Source: Paenibacillus prosopidis (GTDB lineage Bacteria > Bacillota > Bacilli > Paenibacillales > Paenibacillaceae). From it: a stretch of DNA of 64,000 nt. The notes beneath the pieces were generated by a model. The model searched no databases. It was not told the origin of the DNA and worked only from the letters and a program-made list of their open reading frames with translations. Made by a program: the position numbers and the translations under genes. The stretch's first letter is position 1. Each line of letters opens with the position of its first letter. Below are positions 27,011 to 35,146 of the stretch, piece by piece. Where the stretch lies: the NCBI RefSeq assembly GCF_003337375.1, contig NZ_QPJD01000002.1, positions 248,001 to 312,000 of the forward strand, in the 5' to 3' direction.

Positions 27011-27544
27011 TTAACTCGTTCTTGTATTCGGCATTACCGGACCTAAGTATACGAATCCGCCTTCAAGCTTCACTTCGTATTCATCCAATGGGGTCGGGGC
27101 AACCGTAATGTTTTTCCCGTCTTTCGAATAGCGTGCGTCATGGCAAGGACAATCGTACTCATTTTGGCCTTTCGTATTCCAACCGATTGTACAGCCTAAG
27201 TGCTTACAAACCGGCGAAAGTGCAAAAATCTTATTGTTTGCATCCTTGGAGATCCAAGCTGAAAGCTCAGGATCACTGACGTACCAGCCATCGACCTGAT
27301 GAATTTTAAATTTAAATTCTTGAGGCTCGTTCGTAATTTTGCTTTCTTCCACAACTTTTACGTAAGTGCCCTCACCCTTATTTACCAAGAGCGGGTCCAC
27401 TGCAAAACGAACCATCGGCAATACCGCGCCACCCATCATAAATGCAGTCGTGCCGCCGAGCGTATATGACAAAAACTGACGCCGGGACATTTCTTTGCGC
27501 TGTACCGGTCGATGCGCGGTCTCGTGTTGTTCATGGTTACTCAT
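27011..27544 (-). CDS. qcrA: Menaquinol:cytochrome c reductase, Rieske iron-sulfur subunit
   Basis: 177 residues. A twin-arginine-like signal (MSRRQFLSYTLGG) with one membrane anchor and the Rieske cluster motifs CKHLGC and CPCHDARY. ATG at 27544 with GGGGG about 12 nt upstream; the open frame further upstream covers the promoter and is not coding. First gene of qcrABC. Confidence 0.96.
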   Translation of the reverse strand: MSNHEQHETAHRPVQRKEMSRRQFLSYTLGGTTAFMMGGAVLPMVRFAVDPLLVNKGEGTYVKVVEESKITNEPQEFKFKIHQVDGWYVSDPELSAWISKDANNKIFALSPVCKHLGCTIGWNTKGQNEYDCPCHDARYSKDGKNITVAPTPLDEYEVKLEGGFVYLGPVMPNTRTS

Positions 27545-27625
27545 CTTCTGTTCTAACCCCCTTTGCCAACCATATCTCGCGTCTTGCCGCACGGCAAAAA
27601 CACATGACGAACTAGGACATAACTT

Positions 27626-27654
27626 ATAATAGCCTAGGTGCTTGGGAGCGTCAA
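27626..27654 (-). promoter_or_regulatory. Sigma-A promoter of qcrABC
   Basis: TTGACG (27654-27649) and TATTAT (27631-27626) with 17 bp between, about 82 nt before the qcrA start. Confidence 0.8.
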
Positions 27655-27788
27655 GAATATGGCTGGATATTTGCGCGGTTATCAAAATGCCGTTCAATAA
27701 TTTGTTATGATTTTGTCACAATTGACCTTGTCTGGCATTTGTTTTCCCCAAAATCTGATTATATTATACGAAAATTTCATCTAGATTC

Positions 27789-28208
27789 TCATGCTTGTCC
27801 ACTCCAAAGAGCCCGAATAGCATTAGATACGTCTGCTTGATTCGGAAGGTTATCTTCTTCATCCGGTCGGAACAGCAAATCGGCAGCCGGACAATCGATA
27901 TTAAACTCATTTTTAGCTGTTACGACAATTACATAACGAAATCCCGCTCGTTTTAGAGATCCACACCATTCATTCAACATTTCCATGAACTCGCTGCTGC
28001 CTGATATGTAATGACATGCCGGATAGGTGACCACTCTGCCCTTAAACGGTATTTCTATCAAATCCATCAGATCCCGCAACCGCTCCAGCCATTCGGTTGC
28101 TTCGTAAGGCTTCTCCGTCCCCGTCATACCTGTTACCGGCAGCAGGCATGTGTCCAAGTATGGACTCAGTTCCTCCCACTGCTCGCCCGTTATTTCGCTA
28201 AACTTCAT
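27789..28208 (-). CDS. ypiF: DUF2487 protein (YpiF-like)
   Basis: 139 residues, soluble, with the family opening KFSEITGEQWEELSPYLDTCLLPVTG and GRVVTYPACHYI. Function unknown. ATG at 28208 follows GGGGTGA; a GTG three codons upstream overlaps that site. Position upstream of qcrA matches B. subtilis ypiF. Confidence 0.85.
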   Translation of the reverse strand: MKFSEITGEQWEELSPYLDTCLLPVTGMTGTEKPYEATEWLERLRDLMDLIEIPFKGRVVTYPACHYISGSSEFMEMLNEWCGSLKRAGFRYVIVVTAKNEFNIDCPAADLLFRPDEEDNLPNQADVSNAIRALWSGQA

Positions 28209-28294
28209 TTTTCTCACCCCGATCCTAAACGTAATGACACTTTTGCTGATTCTATGTTACCTCCATTCGCATCTGTTGCCAATTCTTATCTATC

Positions 28295-28353
28295 AAAAAA
28301 AAGCCTCCATGTAATAGAATCGGACTCACAGCCCGCTCCAAACATGGAAGCTT
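28295..28353 (-). terminator. Terminator after the IDEAL gene
   Basis: On the minus strand AAGCTTCCATGT (28353-28342) pairs with ACATGGAGGCTT (28312-28301, one G-U), with an inner CGGGCT/AGTCCG hairpin in the loop, followed by a T-run. Confidence 0.8.
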
Positions 28354-28392
28354 TCGCTTCGCTGCCTCAACCAAAGACTAGTGCAGCTGGCG

Positions 28393-28575
28393 CTATCGTT
28401 TTAAAGCATTCAACTGTTTCGCAAGACGGTAAAACGTATCCTCGTCACCTGCGGCAAGCGCTTTATCAATTGCGCTGTAGATTTGATTCGTTTGAAACTT
28501 CAGCACCGCCTCGTCCAGAACAAACTCTGCAGCCAGACCGAGCATTGCTTCATACGTTACTTTCATTTTGTCCAT
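28393..28575 (-). CDS. Small IDEAL-domain protein
   Basis: 60 residues. The C-terminal part (VLKFQTNQIYSAIDKALAAG, then DTFYRLAKQLN) matches the IDEAL domain found in YpiB and other small Bacillus proteins; the UPF0302 part of B. subtilis YpiB is absent. ATG at 28575 has GGAGGT 7 nt upstream. Such domains mediate protein contacts; the partner is not known. It lies where ypiB is found in B. subtilis. Confidence 0.8.
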   Translation of the reverse strand: MDKMKVTYEAMLGLAAEFVLDEAVLKFQTNQIYSAIDKALAAGDEDTFYRLAKQLNALKR

Positions 28576-28596
28576 AGGATACACCTCCAACCGGCG

Positions 28597-29103
28597 TTAA
28601 GAGATCCTATATTCTATCCCTTTCGTCACGTAGCTCTCCATCGTCCTTCTCATACGCTGCAAATCATCCTCTGTCAACTCTCTTACGACTTTGGCGGGTG
28701 TACCGATAGATAGAGTATAGGGTGGTATTTTTTTATTCTCTGTAACAATCGAACCGGCTCCTATTAAAGCATATTCACCAATGTCTGCGCCGTTAAGTAC
28801 GATTGCCCCCATTCCAATTAATGTGCCCTTGCCTATCGTACAGCCGTGTATAATAGCGCCATGTCCGATAGACACCTTTTCTTCTACTATTAATGGTTGA
28901 TTCGTATTTACGTGTCCGATTACCCCATCCTGAATGTTGCAGCTATTCCCGATTTGAATCGGCGCCAAATCACCGCGCAGCACCGCATTAAACCAAACGG
29001 TGCTATGCTCTTCGATTGAAACGTCGCCAATTATTTTAGCGCCTTCCGCTATGTATACGCTTTGGTGGATCACAGGCATAATGCCCTTGTATGGTAACAA
29101 CAT
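28597..29103 (-). CDS. Gamma-carbonic anhydrase family protein
   Basis: 168 residues forming a left-handed beta helix of hexapeptide repeats (for example VYIAEGAKIIGDVSI, GTLIGMGAIVLNGADIG). Zinc-ligand type histidines are at VIGHVNT and SIGHGAIIHG. Related to YrdA/PaaY/YtoA proteins; true carbonic anhydrase activity is not certain. GGGAG precedes the ATG. Confidence 0.88.
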   Translation of the reverse strand: MLLPYKGIMPVIHQSVYIAEGAKIIGDVSIEEHSTVWFNAVLRGDLAPIQIGNSCNIQDGVIGHVNTNQPLIVEEKVSIGHGAIIHGCTIGKGTLIGMGAIVLNGADIGEYALIGAGSIVTENKKIPPYTLSIGTPAKVVRELTEDDLQRMRRTMESYVTKGIEYRIS

Positions 29104-29171
29104 TTTTCATCCGCTCCCTGTAGCATCTCAAATTATAGGTGGTGAGATTCTACCAAGAGGGGCTTAGAAAG

Positions 29172-30347
29172 TCAATGCAAAGAGATAGGAACTTGTTCCT
29201 CTAAGCTTACGCCTGCTACGATTGCTCTGCCAGCCTTCGTCATTCGAATGACAGTCCCATAAAGCGGATGCTCGCCGAGACGAAGCATTCCTAAATGAAC
29301 CATCATCGTTATAATCCGCTGCTCGAGTATCGTTTTCGCATCATCGTAATAGTAGGGCTTGATGAATGGTACCAGTACGCTTCTTAACGACTCGACGGTA
29401 ACCCACTGTTCTGCAAGTGCATTGATCCAATGAACAAGCGACAATAGATGTGTTACCGGACCTTTATACAGCTTCAGCCAAAACCGATATAACTGCTCCG
29501 CTTCGCCAGGCGGACGAGCGGCCATACGTTCCTCGCCTGCTGACGTTACAGTAAGAACCGATTGATTCTCGCTAATGTACTTGGAGAAGTAGCAAAAGTC
29601 GTAAATAAACGAGAAACGGTTCGGGTAATAATTGAAATGTCTGCCATAGCCGAAGCGCCATTCGCCCTTTGCCGGCAACTCCTCTTGTACGCCGAATCGC
29701 TCAAGCAGCTGCTGGATAAATCGTTTGTACATAGATCCGTCAGTCGTAAGCTGCACCTCATTGTGATAAGTGTAATGAAGCAGCTGCGTGACATCATCGT
29801 GCATCAGCATTTGCTCATCGCGGTAAACCGGCGGCTCATCCGTATACTGGAGCTCTGCCGCAAACCTCTTCGCCAGCGTATCGCGAAAACGCGACTTTAA
29901 ATCATTAGGCACTTGAAACAAGTACCTGCTCGGCCCGCTAAAGCCGTTAAACAACCATCCTTGATGCTTGAACTTCGCGATCATCTCTCTGGGACTTAGC
30001 GGATTGCTTGGCGCCTCCGCATTCTTTTTGGTTCGTTTTGTTTTTTTCGGCGGTTCTGTTTCTTCTTTAACAGCTTCGTTGCCGAATCTGCTTTGCTGCA
30101 CTCGCGCGATCAAATCCTCCAAGCTATAGGAATTGCGCGCTTCGAACAGCAAAGAGTTAAGGAAACGTAAATCCTCCAGCTTCATGCTGCTTATTTGCGC
30201 TTCAAAAACATCATTTCGACTTACGGTAGAGAGAATGGATTGAATCAAATCGTTTTTGGAGTGGCCATTGCACTCGCAACGGTAAACGTCTGCAATTCTA
30301 CTAAGCTGTTGTATATCCGCATAACCTAGCATATCCGATAAATTCAT
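29172..30347 (-). CDS. Conserved protein of unknown function
   Basis: 391 residues, soluble, not recognised. An N-terminal helical part (MLGYADIQQLSRIADVY, then HSKNDLIQSILSTV) resembles a SAP or helicase-associated helix-turn-helix; a Lys-rich linker at about 100-112 (PPKKTKRTKKN) follows, then aromatic-rich segments (FNYYPNRFSFIYDFCYF) and a C-terminal winged-helix-like part. GGGGGAG precedes the ATG. It stands alone with a long upstream gap. A DNA-associated role is a guess only. Confidence 0.7.
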   Translation of the reverse strand: MNLSDMLGYADIQQLSRIADVYRCECNGHSKNDLIQSILSTVSRNDVFEAQISSMKLEDLRFLNSLLFEARNSYSLEDLIARVQQSRFGNEAVKEETEPPKKTKRTKKNAEAPSNPLSPREMIAKFKHQGWLFNGFSGPSRYLFQVPNDLKSRFRDTLAKRFAAELQYTDEPPVYRDEQMLMHDDVTQLLHYTYHNEVQLTTDGSMYKRFIQQLLERFGVQEELPAKGEWRFGYGRHFNYYPNRFSFIYDFCYFSKYISENQSVLTVTSAGEERMAARPPGEAEQLYRFWLKLYKGPVTHLLSLVHWINALAEQWVTVESLRSVLVPFIKPYYYDDAKTILEQRIITMMVHLGMLRLGEHPLYGTVIRMTKAGRAIVAGVSLEEQVPISLH

Positions 30348-30491
30348 AACTCTCCCCCTTTCTGCCAGGTCCAGTCGTTAGATACAAGAGACCCGCTTCG
30401 TAAGCGTTCTGTGCAAGAATGAGCGTCTGATAGTACCATTATGGGAAATTATTATTTTTTTTATAACCTTTATTAAAAATGTCTTTTTATA

Positions 30492-30534
30492 TAAAAAAAA
30501 GAGGCTCTCCTCCTTGACGATGGAGCAAGCCTCT
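30492..30534 (-). terminator. Terminator after the histidine phosphatase gene
   Basis: AGAGGCT (30500-30506) pairs with AGCCTCT (30528-30534), with inner CTCC/GGAG; eight As on the plus strand give the U-run in the minus direction. The gap between this and the next gene start (30348-30491) holds AT-rich DNA and a CGCTTCGTAAGCG dyad (30394-30406), with no clear promoter. Confidence 0.85.
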
Positions 30535-30546
30535 GTTTTCCAACAA

Positions 30547-31125
30547 TTATTTGTTTAAATGAATCGTGCAATTGTAAAGCCGAGGGTACCACTTATCATT
30601 TTGCAGCTCCAAAATGGAGTATGACAGGTTCGTCAGATGCTGATCCTCCAGCTCCTCACATAGCTCCGAAAGGACTTGTGCAATAAAACTGCCGTGTGAA
30701 ACAATGAGCAAATTACGATCCGGATAATCCTGACGCCATTCGTGCAGAGCGCTTAATCCGCGAGCTCTAACTTCCGCATCAGGCTCTACGCCATTGGCAG
30801 TTCTTCTCCAATCCTTCCCCCAACGGGCGTGACGTTCGTGCTCCATGGTCCCCTCAACCTCGCCGAAATAACGCTCCCGCAGCCGCTTGTCTCCCTCGAG
30901 CAAAGGAATGTTCAGCTTCTCCGCTATGATCTGTGCAGTTGTATAAGCCCTCTGCAGGTCACTTGAAACAACAGCATCCCAAATACGTTGTTCACCGCTT
31001 AGACGATCAGCTAATGCAGCCGCTTGGCTAATACCTTCCGCATTCAGCGGGATATCGGTTTGACCTTGAATTTTCCCTTCCGCATTCCAATCCGTCTTGC
31101 CATGGCGTACCCATCCAATTAACAA
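30547..31125 (-). CDS. Histidine phosphatase family protein
   Basis: 192 residues. The phosphoglycerate mutase-like motif VRHGKTDWN gives the catalytic His, with the second His in LIVSHGSFI and the acid in ERYFGEVEG. Probably a small-molecule phosphatase (alpha-ribazole phosphatase or PhoE-like); substrate undetermined. TTG start 11 nt after AAGGAG. Confidence 0.88.
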   Translation of the reverse strand: MLIGWVRHGKTDWNAEGKIQGQTDIPLNAEGISQAAALADRLSGEQRIWDAVVSSDLQRAYTTAQIIAEKLNIPLLEGDKRLRERYFGEVEGTMEHERHARWGKDWRRTANGVEPDAEVRARGLSALHEWRQDYPDRNLLIVSHGSFIAQVLSELCEELEDQHLTNLSYSILELQNDKWYPRLYNCTIHLNK

Positions 31126-31154
31126 AGAAAATACATCTCCTTTCTATAAAAACA

Positions 31155-31176
31155 ACAAAAGCCCCCTCAGGGGCTT
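31155..31176 (-). terminator. Terminator after the anti-sigma gene
   Basis: AAGCCCC (31159-31165) pairs with GGGGCTT (31170-31176) around CTCA; a short U-run follows in the minus direction. Confidence 0.8.
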
Positions 31177-31191
31177 ATAAGGGCAGCTTCG

Positions 31192-31797
31192 TCAGCTTCG
31201 CGTCCTGGACAGCCAATTTAATATGAGCAAGGTCATGATTATTCCGAGCAATGACAAAGCTACATAATATTGGGGAAAAGCAGGCACTACTTTCAGAACG
31301 AATGGATCGCTAATACTGGCTACCGGAACTTCCGCATAGAAACCGGCATTAACGGTCATCCCTTCGCCTGAAGCATTTGCTGTATCCATTATACCCGAAA
31401 GGTCGGCAATTTCAGCCTGTGTCGGGCCATTCTGATTATCAAAAACGAATACGATAAAAGCAGTGGCAAACATTGCCATGCAGGCTGCTACAATTAGCGC
31501 TAAATTACGGCGAAACGATTTGGAAAATTGGTAGCTTTTGTGCGGGACCGGCATTAACCACGATTCCTCAGCATAAATACGCTCCATTACGTTGCGGTTC
31601 ACATGCTCAGTCGGGCCAATCAAGTCATCCTCTTCAGATAAGAAGCGTATCATTTCTTCGCTTTCTTCCCAAAGCTGAAATTGCTCGGCACAGGCTTCGC
31701 ACTCGAGCAGATGACGGTCTATTGCCTTACGATCCTCATCCTGCTCAGATAAATCCCAATATTCGCCAAATTTGTCTTGCGCATCGTTGCAATTCAT
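31192..31797 (-). CDS. Anti-sigma factor with zinc finger and two membrane helices
   Basis: 201 residues. The N-terminal ZAS-like motif is HLLECEACAEQF (H-x3-C-x2-C) near residue 29-36. A transmembrane helix follows (LALIVAACMAMFATAFIVFVF), then an about 60-residue outside segment, then a second helix (YVALSLLGIIMTLLILNWL). It should hold the adjacent sigma factor at the membrane. The ATG overlaps the sigma stop (ATGA), as in sigma/anti-sigma pairs. Confidence 0.88.
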   Translation of the reverse strand: MNCNDAQDKFGEYWDLSEQDEDRKAIDRHLLECEACAEQFQLWEESEEMIRFLSEEDDLIGPTEHVNRNVMERIYAEESWLMPVPHKSYQFSKSFRRNLALIVAACMAMFATAFIVFVFDNQNGPTQAEIADLSGIMDTANASGEGMTVNAGFYAEVPVASISDPFVLKVVPAFPQYYVALSLLGIIMTLLILNWLSRTRS

Positions 31798-32390
31798 CTC
31801 GTATTCATCCCTTCGAATTCTTCAATCAACGGCGATTGTCCGAAATAAGGCTCAAGCTGCGTTTTTACGCTTGCCCTAGCTCGGAAAAGCAGTGATTTTA
31901 CGGAACTGACCGTTTGCCCTAAAATATTTGCGATCTCTTGATAGTCCAGCTGGTCATATTCCCGAAGAATAAGTGCCGAGCGTTGTTTCTCAGGCAAATT
32001 ATTAATAGCCTCGCGGACCATCGCCATCCGTTCATTTCGCAGCACAAGCTGTTCCGGTACCGCATCGAGTGCTGCAATTGGCTCAAATCCCGATTCGTCA
32101 AGCGACAAATGCGCCGACTTTTGCTTCCTGAGCTCACTGAGCACCGTATTACGTGCAATTGTATATAGCCACGTCGAAAAAGAAGCATCAAGTTCGCGGA
32201 ACGAATGAAGGCTGCGATAGGCTTTATAAAATGTTTCAGAGCACAAATCCTCTGCCAACAATTCCAGCTTCGCGCTCTTCAGCATGTGAAAAATGAATGC
32301 TAATATTTTGCGTTGATAGCGCCGCATGAGCTCGGAATACAGCTCGACGTTGCCATCCTTAATCTCACGTATTAGTTGGGAATCAGTCAT
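31794..32390 (-). CDS. ECF-type RNA polymerase sigma factor
   Basis: 198 residues. Region 2 shows LAEDLCSETFYKAYRSLHSF and the -10 recognition helix with FSTWLYTIARNTVLSELRKQ; region 4 shows LPEKQRSALILREYDQLDYQ and a helix-turn-helix (EIANILGQTVSSVKSLLFRA). GGAGGAGG precedes the ATG. The signal and regulon are unknown; no match to a classic ECF autoregulatory promoter was clear upstream. Confidence 0.92.
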   Translation of the reverse strand: MTDSQLIREIKDGNVELYSELMRRYQRKILAFIFHMLKSAKLELLAEDLCSETFYKAYRSLHSFRELDASFSTWLYTIARNTVLSELRKQKSAHLSLDESGFEPIAALDAVPEQLVLRNERMAMVREAINNLPEKQRSALILREYDQLDYQEIANILGQTVSSVKSLLFRARASVKTQLEPYFGQSPLIEEFEGMNTR

Positions 32391-32653
32391 GACAGGCGAA
32401 CCTCCTCCACCTGCGGATTATTCCCGGAGCTGTACTGATACACATTGTACCGATCCGAGAACGAAAAGTTGCGGTCTTTATCATAAAAAATTCGAAAAAT
32501 ACGGGTATAATTACAATTCGAGTTTCGAGGCCAAATTCCTGCTTCTTTCGACAAAAGGATAAAATTCAATAATTTTACAAATACCTTCAGAGTGAAATAT
32601 ATGCTTCATCATAATGGATAAAACATTAATTTCTTATGTATTTAACAGAACAC

Positions 32654-32679
32654 AAAAAAAAACCACCTATAAAGGTGGT
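32654..32679 (-). terminator. Terminator of the candidate small RNA
   Basis: ACCACCT (32679-32673 in the minus direction) pairs with AGGTGGT (32668-32662) around TTAT, followed by eight Us. Confidence 0.9.
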
Positions 32680-32729
32680 CCGCACAATGTGCGAAGGATT
32701 TGGATAGGAGTGGAGAGAAACCATACTGT
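32655..32729 (-). ncRNA. Candidate small RNA, about 75 nt
   Basis: A perfect consensus promoter (entry at 32736-32764) is followed 55 nt later by a strong terminator, with no gene between. The predicted RNA has an unpaired C/U-rich 5' part (CTCTCCACTCCTATCC), a CGCAC-ATT-GTGCG hairpin (32693-32681) and a terminator ACCACCT-TTAT-AGGTGGT with a U-run. The C/U-rich part could pair with Shine-Dalgarno sequences, as in Firmicutes small RNAs of the RoxS/FsrA kind (inference). A 31-codon frame in it runs past the terminator and is unlikely. Confidence 0.65.
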
Positions 32730-32735
32730 ACCTTT

Positions 32736-32764
32736 ATTATATGTATACGCTTCCATGTTGTCAA
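32736..32764 (-). promoter_or_regulatory. Perfect consensus sigma-A promoter of the small RNA
   Basis: TTGACA (32764-32759), 17-bp spacer, TATAAT (32741-32736): all twelve consensus bases match. It lies about 48 nt after the tyrA stop. Confidence 0.88.
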
Positions 32765-32800
32765 CAACAAATTTGAAAACGCTTTATCGATCTCGGATAT

Positions 32801-32826
32801 GATGTACACCCTTAAAGGTGTACGTC
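32801..32826 (-). terminator. Hairpin at the tyrA stop, weak terminator
   Basis: GACGTACACC (32826-32817) pairs with GGTGTACATC (32810-32801, one G-U). No U-run follows, so it may stabilise the 3' end rather than terminate. Confidence 0.45.
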
Positions 32827-33903
32827 ATATCCGTTAGCGGAAAGCAACACAATAGCCTGATCCAAATATTCTTGACTCCGGAAAGACAATCTCAGAATGC
32901 CTGGGACGTCTTCCCTGCTCTCAATAATGTGAATGTTGCTCAAGTTTATGAGATTATTCCCGAGCTCGCTTGTAATTTTACCGATGATACCAGGATGATC
33001 GGGTACATCAACGTAGCAATCGAAAGCGGAATGAATCATTCCTTTGCGCCGTTCAGGCATCCTGCTGCGGAATTGTCCCGCTTCCCGGAAAGCTTCTTCG
33101 ATCGCTTCCCCGTCGGCATTCTCCAGCATCGAGACGAATTTATTCGTCTCCCTACTCCAGTCACGGAGCAGCCCTAGCAGAACAGTCCGATTATTGATCA
33201 AAATATCGCGCCAGACAATAGGATCGCCTGAGGCAATCCGAGTTATATCACGGAATCCTCCCGCTGCGAGCGATTCATACAAATCGTTATGTTCATTATA
33301 TCCCTTTACCTGATTAACGAGAGAAACGGCAATCATGTGCGGCAGATGACTAATCGCTCCCGCGATTTCATCATGCGCCTTGGCATCCACCTTTACAATA
33401 TTCGCCTTCGTATGACTGAGGAGCTCAACCAGTCTTTCAACCGCTTCATCAGGTGTTGTTTCATCGGGTGTCAATACATAATAGGCGTTCTCATAAAGAT
33501 GCGAGGAAGCCGCCTCAACGCCCGAACGCTCCGACCCGGCCATCGGGTGACCGCCGATAAAGGTTGCATTCCGAAAATGAAGCGACCTCGCGCATTCCAT
33601 GACGGATGCTTTCGTGCTGCCGGCATCGGTGATAATACAGCCAGGTTTTAAATCAAAAGTGCTGAGCTGCTTAATATACTCCTCCAGATTACCGACCGGT
33701 ACGCATAAAAAAATAAAATCAGCTTGCTCTGCAGCCTCTTGCATAGACGTCGTTGCATAATCGACAACGCCCCGCTGCATATATTTCTCTACGGAGGAAG
33801 GACGATTAGAATACCCGATTACCTTCATGTCCGGCTTCCCTTTCAAGCAAAGGGCAATCGAGCCTCCGATCAATCCGACTCCAAAAATCGCTACTGTAGT
33901 CAT
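32812..33903 (-). CDS. tyrA: Prephenate dehydrogenase with ACT domain
   Basis: 363 residues. Tyrosine pathway enzyme: Rossmann GVGLIGGSIALCLKG, the catalytic region FIGGHPMAGSE, AGAISHLPHM, and a C-terminal ACT domain (YVDVPDHPGIIGKITSELG) for feedback control. AGGGATAACGTT precedes the ATG; it follows hisC after 4 nt. aroE, next in B. subtilis, is missing here. Confidence 0.96.
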   Translation of the reverse strand: MTTVAIFGVGLIGGSIALCLKGKPDMKVIGYSNRPSSVEKYMQRGVVDYATTSMQEAAEQADFIFLCVPVGNLEEYIKQLSTFDLKPGCIITDAGSTKASVMECARSLHFRNATFIGGHPMAGSERSGVEAASSHLYENAYYVLTPDETTPDEAVERLVELLSHTKANIVKVDAKAHDEIAGAISHLPHMIAVSLVNQVKGYNEHNDLYESLAAGGFRDITRIASGDPIVWRDILINNRTVLLGLLRDWSRETNKFVSMLENADGEAIEEAFREAGQFRSRMPERRKGMIHSAFDCYVDVPDHPGIIGKITSELGNNLINLSNIHIIESREDVPGILRLSFRSQEYLDQAIVLLSANGYDVHL

Positions 33904-33907
33904 AACG

Positions 33908-35005
33908 TTATCCCTGCACCGCCGCTTCCTGTAATACTTGCTCTAATGCTGAAATAAACTTTTCATTCTGTTCGCGGGTACCGACCGTAATCCGAATATG
34001 ATTCGGATAGTAAGTCCAGCGAGATCTCGAAATAATGCCTCTCCGCAGCAGCGCGTCAAATACCTCAGGAGACGGTCGCTTCACATCAACCATGACAAAG
34101 TTTCCATACGCCGGAAAATAGCTTAAGCCAAGACGGTCAAACTGCTCGCATAAATAAATAAGTCCTTGTTTATTTTGTTCCCGGCAATACGTAAGAAACC
34201 CGTGATCGGCTAATGCCGCTTTAGCAGCAGCTTGCGCTGCACGGGAAGTATTGAACGGTTCGCGCACCTGATTCGTAAACCGGATAACATCAGGATGTCC
34301 GACTCCATAGCCAATCCGAAGCGCTGCCAAGCCATAAATTTTGGAGAACGTGCGCAATACGATTAAATTGCGGTACTCCCGCAGCAATGCGACTCCGTCA
34401 GGAAATTCCGGATCCTCAATATATTCACCATAGGCCTCATCCAATACGACAAGAACATCGCCCGGAACCTGCTTCATGAAAGCCGATAATTCCGGCAAAG
34501 TCACAATCGTTCCCGTCGGATTGTTCGGATTGCAAACCCAAATTATTTTTGTGCGGCTCGTCACCTTCGCCAGCATAGCAGATAAATCATGCTTGCCGTC
34601 TTTTAGCGGAACCTCGATAATGCGCGCATTTTCAATTTCCGCGTTATGCTTGTATTGGGGGAAGGTTTCATCCGCCATGATCGTTTCGTCACCAGGGACG
34701 AGAAACGCCCTTGCAATCATTAAAATAATTTCACTGGAGCCTGTACCGAAAATAATTTGGTTCGAATCTACCCCAAGCTCAGCTGCAAGCGCAGCAGTAA
34801 GTTCGACACTTGCTCCGTCCGGATAAATACTAGAATTTTGCAGCTCTTCTATAGCCGCAGCTTTGGCACTTTCGGAGCAGCCGAACGGGTTTTCGTTAGA
34901 AGCAAGCTTAATCACTTCGTTTAATCCTAGCTCCCTCTTGACATCCTCAACCGGCTTTCCAGGCTGATAGACAGGAAGGTGGACGATATTACTTTTGGGC
35001 TGCAT
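33908..35005 (-). CDS. hisC: Histidinol-phosphate aminotransferase
   Basis: 365 residues. Fold-type I PLP enzyme; LASNENPFG at the N-terminus, NPNNPTGT, LDEAYGEY, and the PLP lysine in LRTFSKIYGLAALRIGY. In Bacillus this enzyme also transaminates aromatic precursors, which explains its place between trpA and tyrA. GAGGTGAACGGCTC precedes the ATG. It follows the trpA terminator, so it may have its own promoter in 35006-35095. Confidence 0.96.
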   Translation of the reverse strand: MQPKSNIVHLPVYQPGKPVEDVKRELGLNEVIKLASNENPFGCSESAKAAAIEELQNSSIYPDGASVELTAALAAELGVDSNQIIFGTGSSEIILMIARAFLVPGDETIMADETFPQYKHNAEIENARIIEVPLKDGKHDLSAMLAKVTSRTKIIWVCNPNNPTGTIVTLPELSAFMKQVPGDVLVVLDEAYGEYIEDPEFPDGVALLREYRNLIVLRTFSKIYGLAALRIGYGVGHPDVIRFTNQVREPFNTSRAAQAAAKAALADHGFLTYCREQNKQGLIYLCEQFDRLGLSYFPAYGNFVMVDVKRPSPEVFDALLRRGIISRSRWTYYPNHIRITVGTREQNEKFISALEQVLQEAAVQG

Positions 35006-35098
35006 GAGCCGTTCACCTCTTTATGAATGTACTGGTCTTAATACTTGTCATACATTGTCTCATATCTGTTTGCTGTTTTAAAGTGTTTTTAACAAGAG

Positions 35099-35130
35099 AA
35101 GAGCCTCTTGCTTAATGGCAAGAAGCTCTT
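35099..35130 (-). terminator. Hairpin after trpA
   Basis: AAGAGCCTCTTGC (35099-35111) pairs with GCAAGAAGCTCTT (35118-35130) with one mismatch. The downstream T content is modest (CTTCTCTTGTT), so partial read-through into hisC is possible. Confidence 0.65.
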
Positions 35131-35146
35131 ATAGATTCATTTGTCG

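Noticed and set aside
27545..27697. N-terminal extension of qcrA by 51 residues
   Set aside because: It would translate through the -10 and -35 boxes; the Rieske protein starts at 27544.
30391..30410. CGCTTCGTAAGCG as a further copy of the 38-nt repeat
   Set aside because: Only the 11-bp core matches; the GTTTTG/CAAAAC stem is absent.
32391..32530. ECF autoregulatory promoter (GAAAC...CGTA) before the sigma gene
   Set aside because: A CGAAAC and CGTA pair exists but with 18-nt spacing, outside the usual 16-17; not convincing.
32614..32802. 62-codon plus-strand frame between the sigma factor and tyrA
   Set aside because: No Shine-Dalgarno; it runs antisense through the small RNA promoter and terminator.
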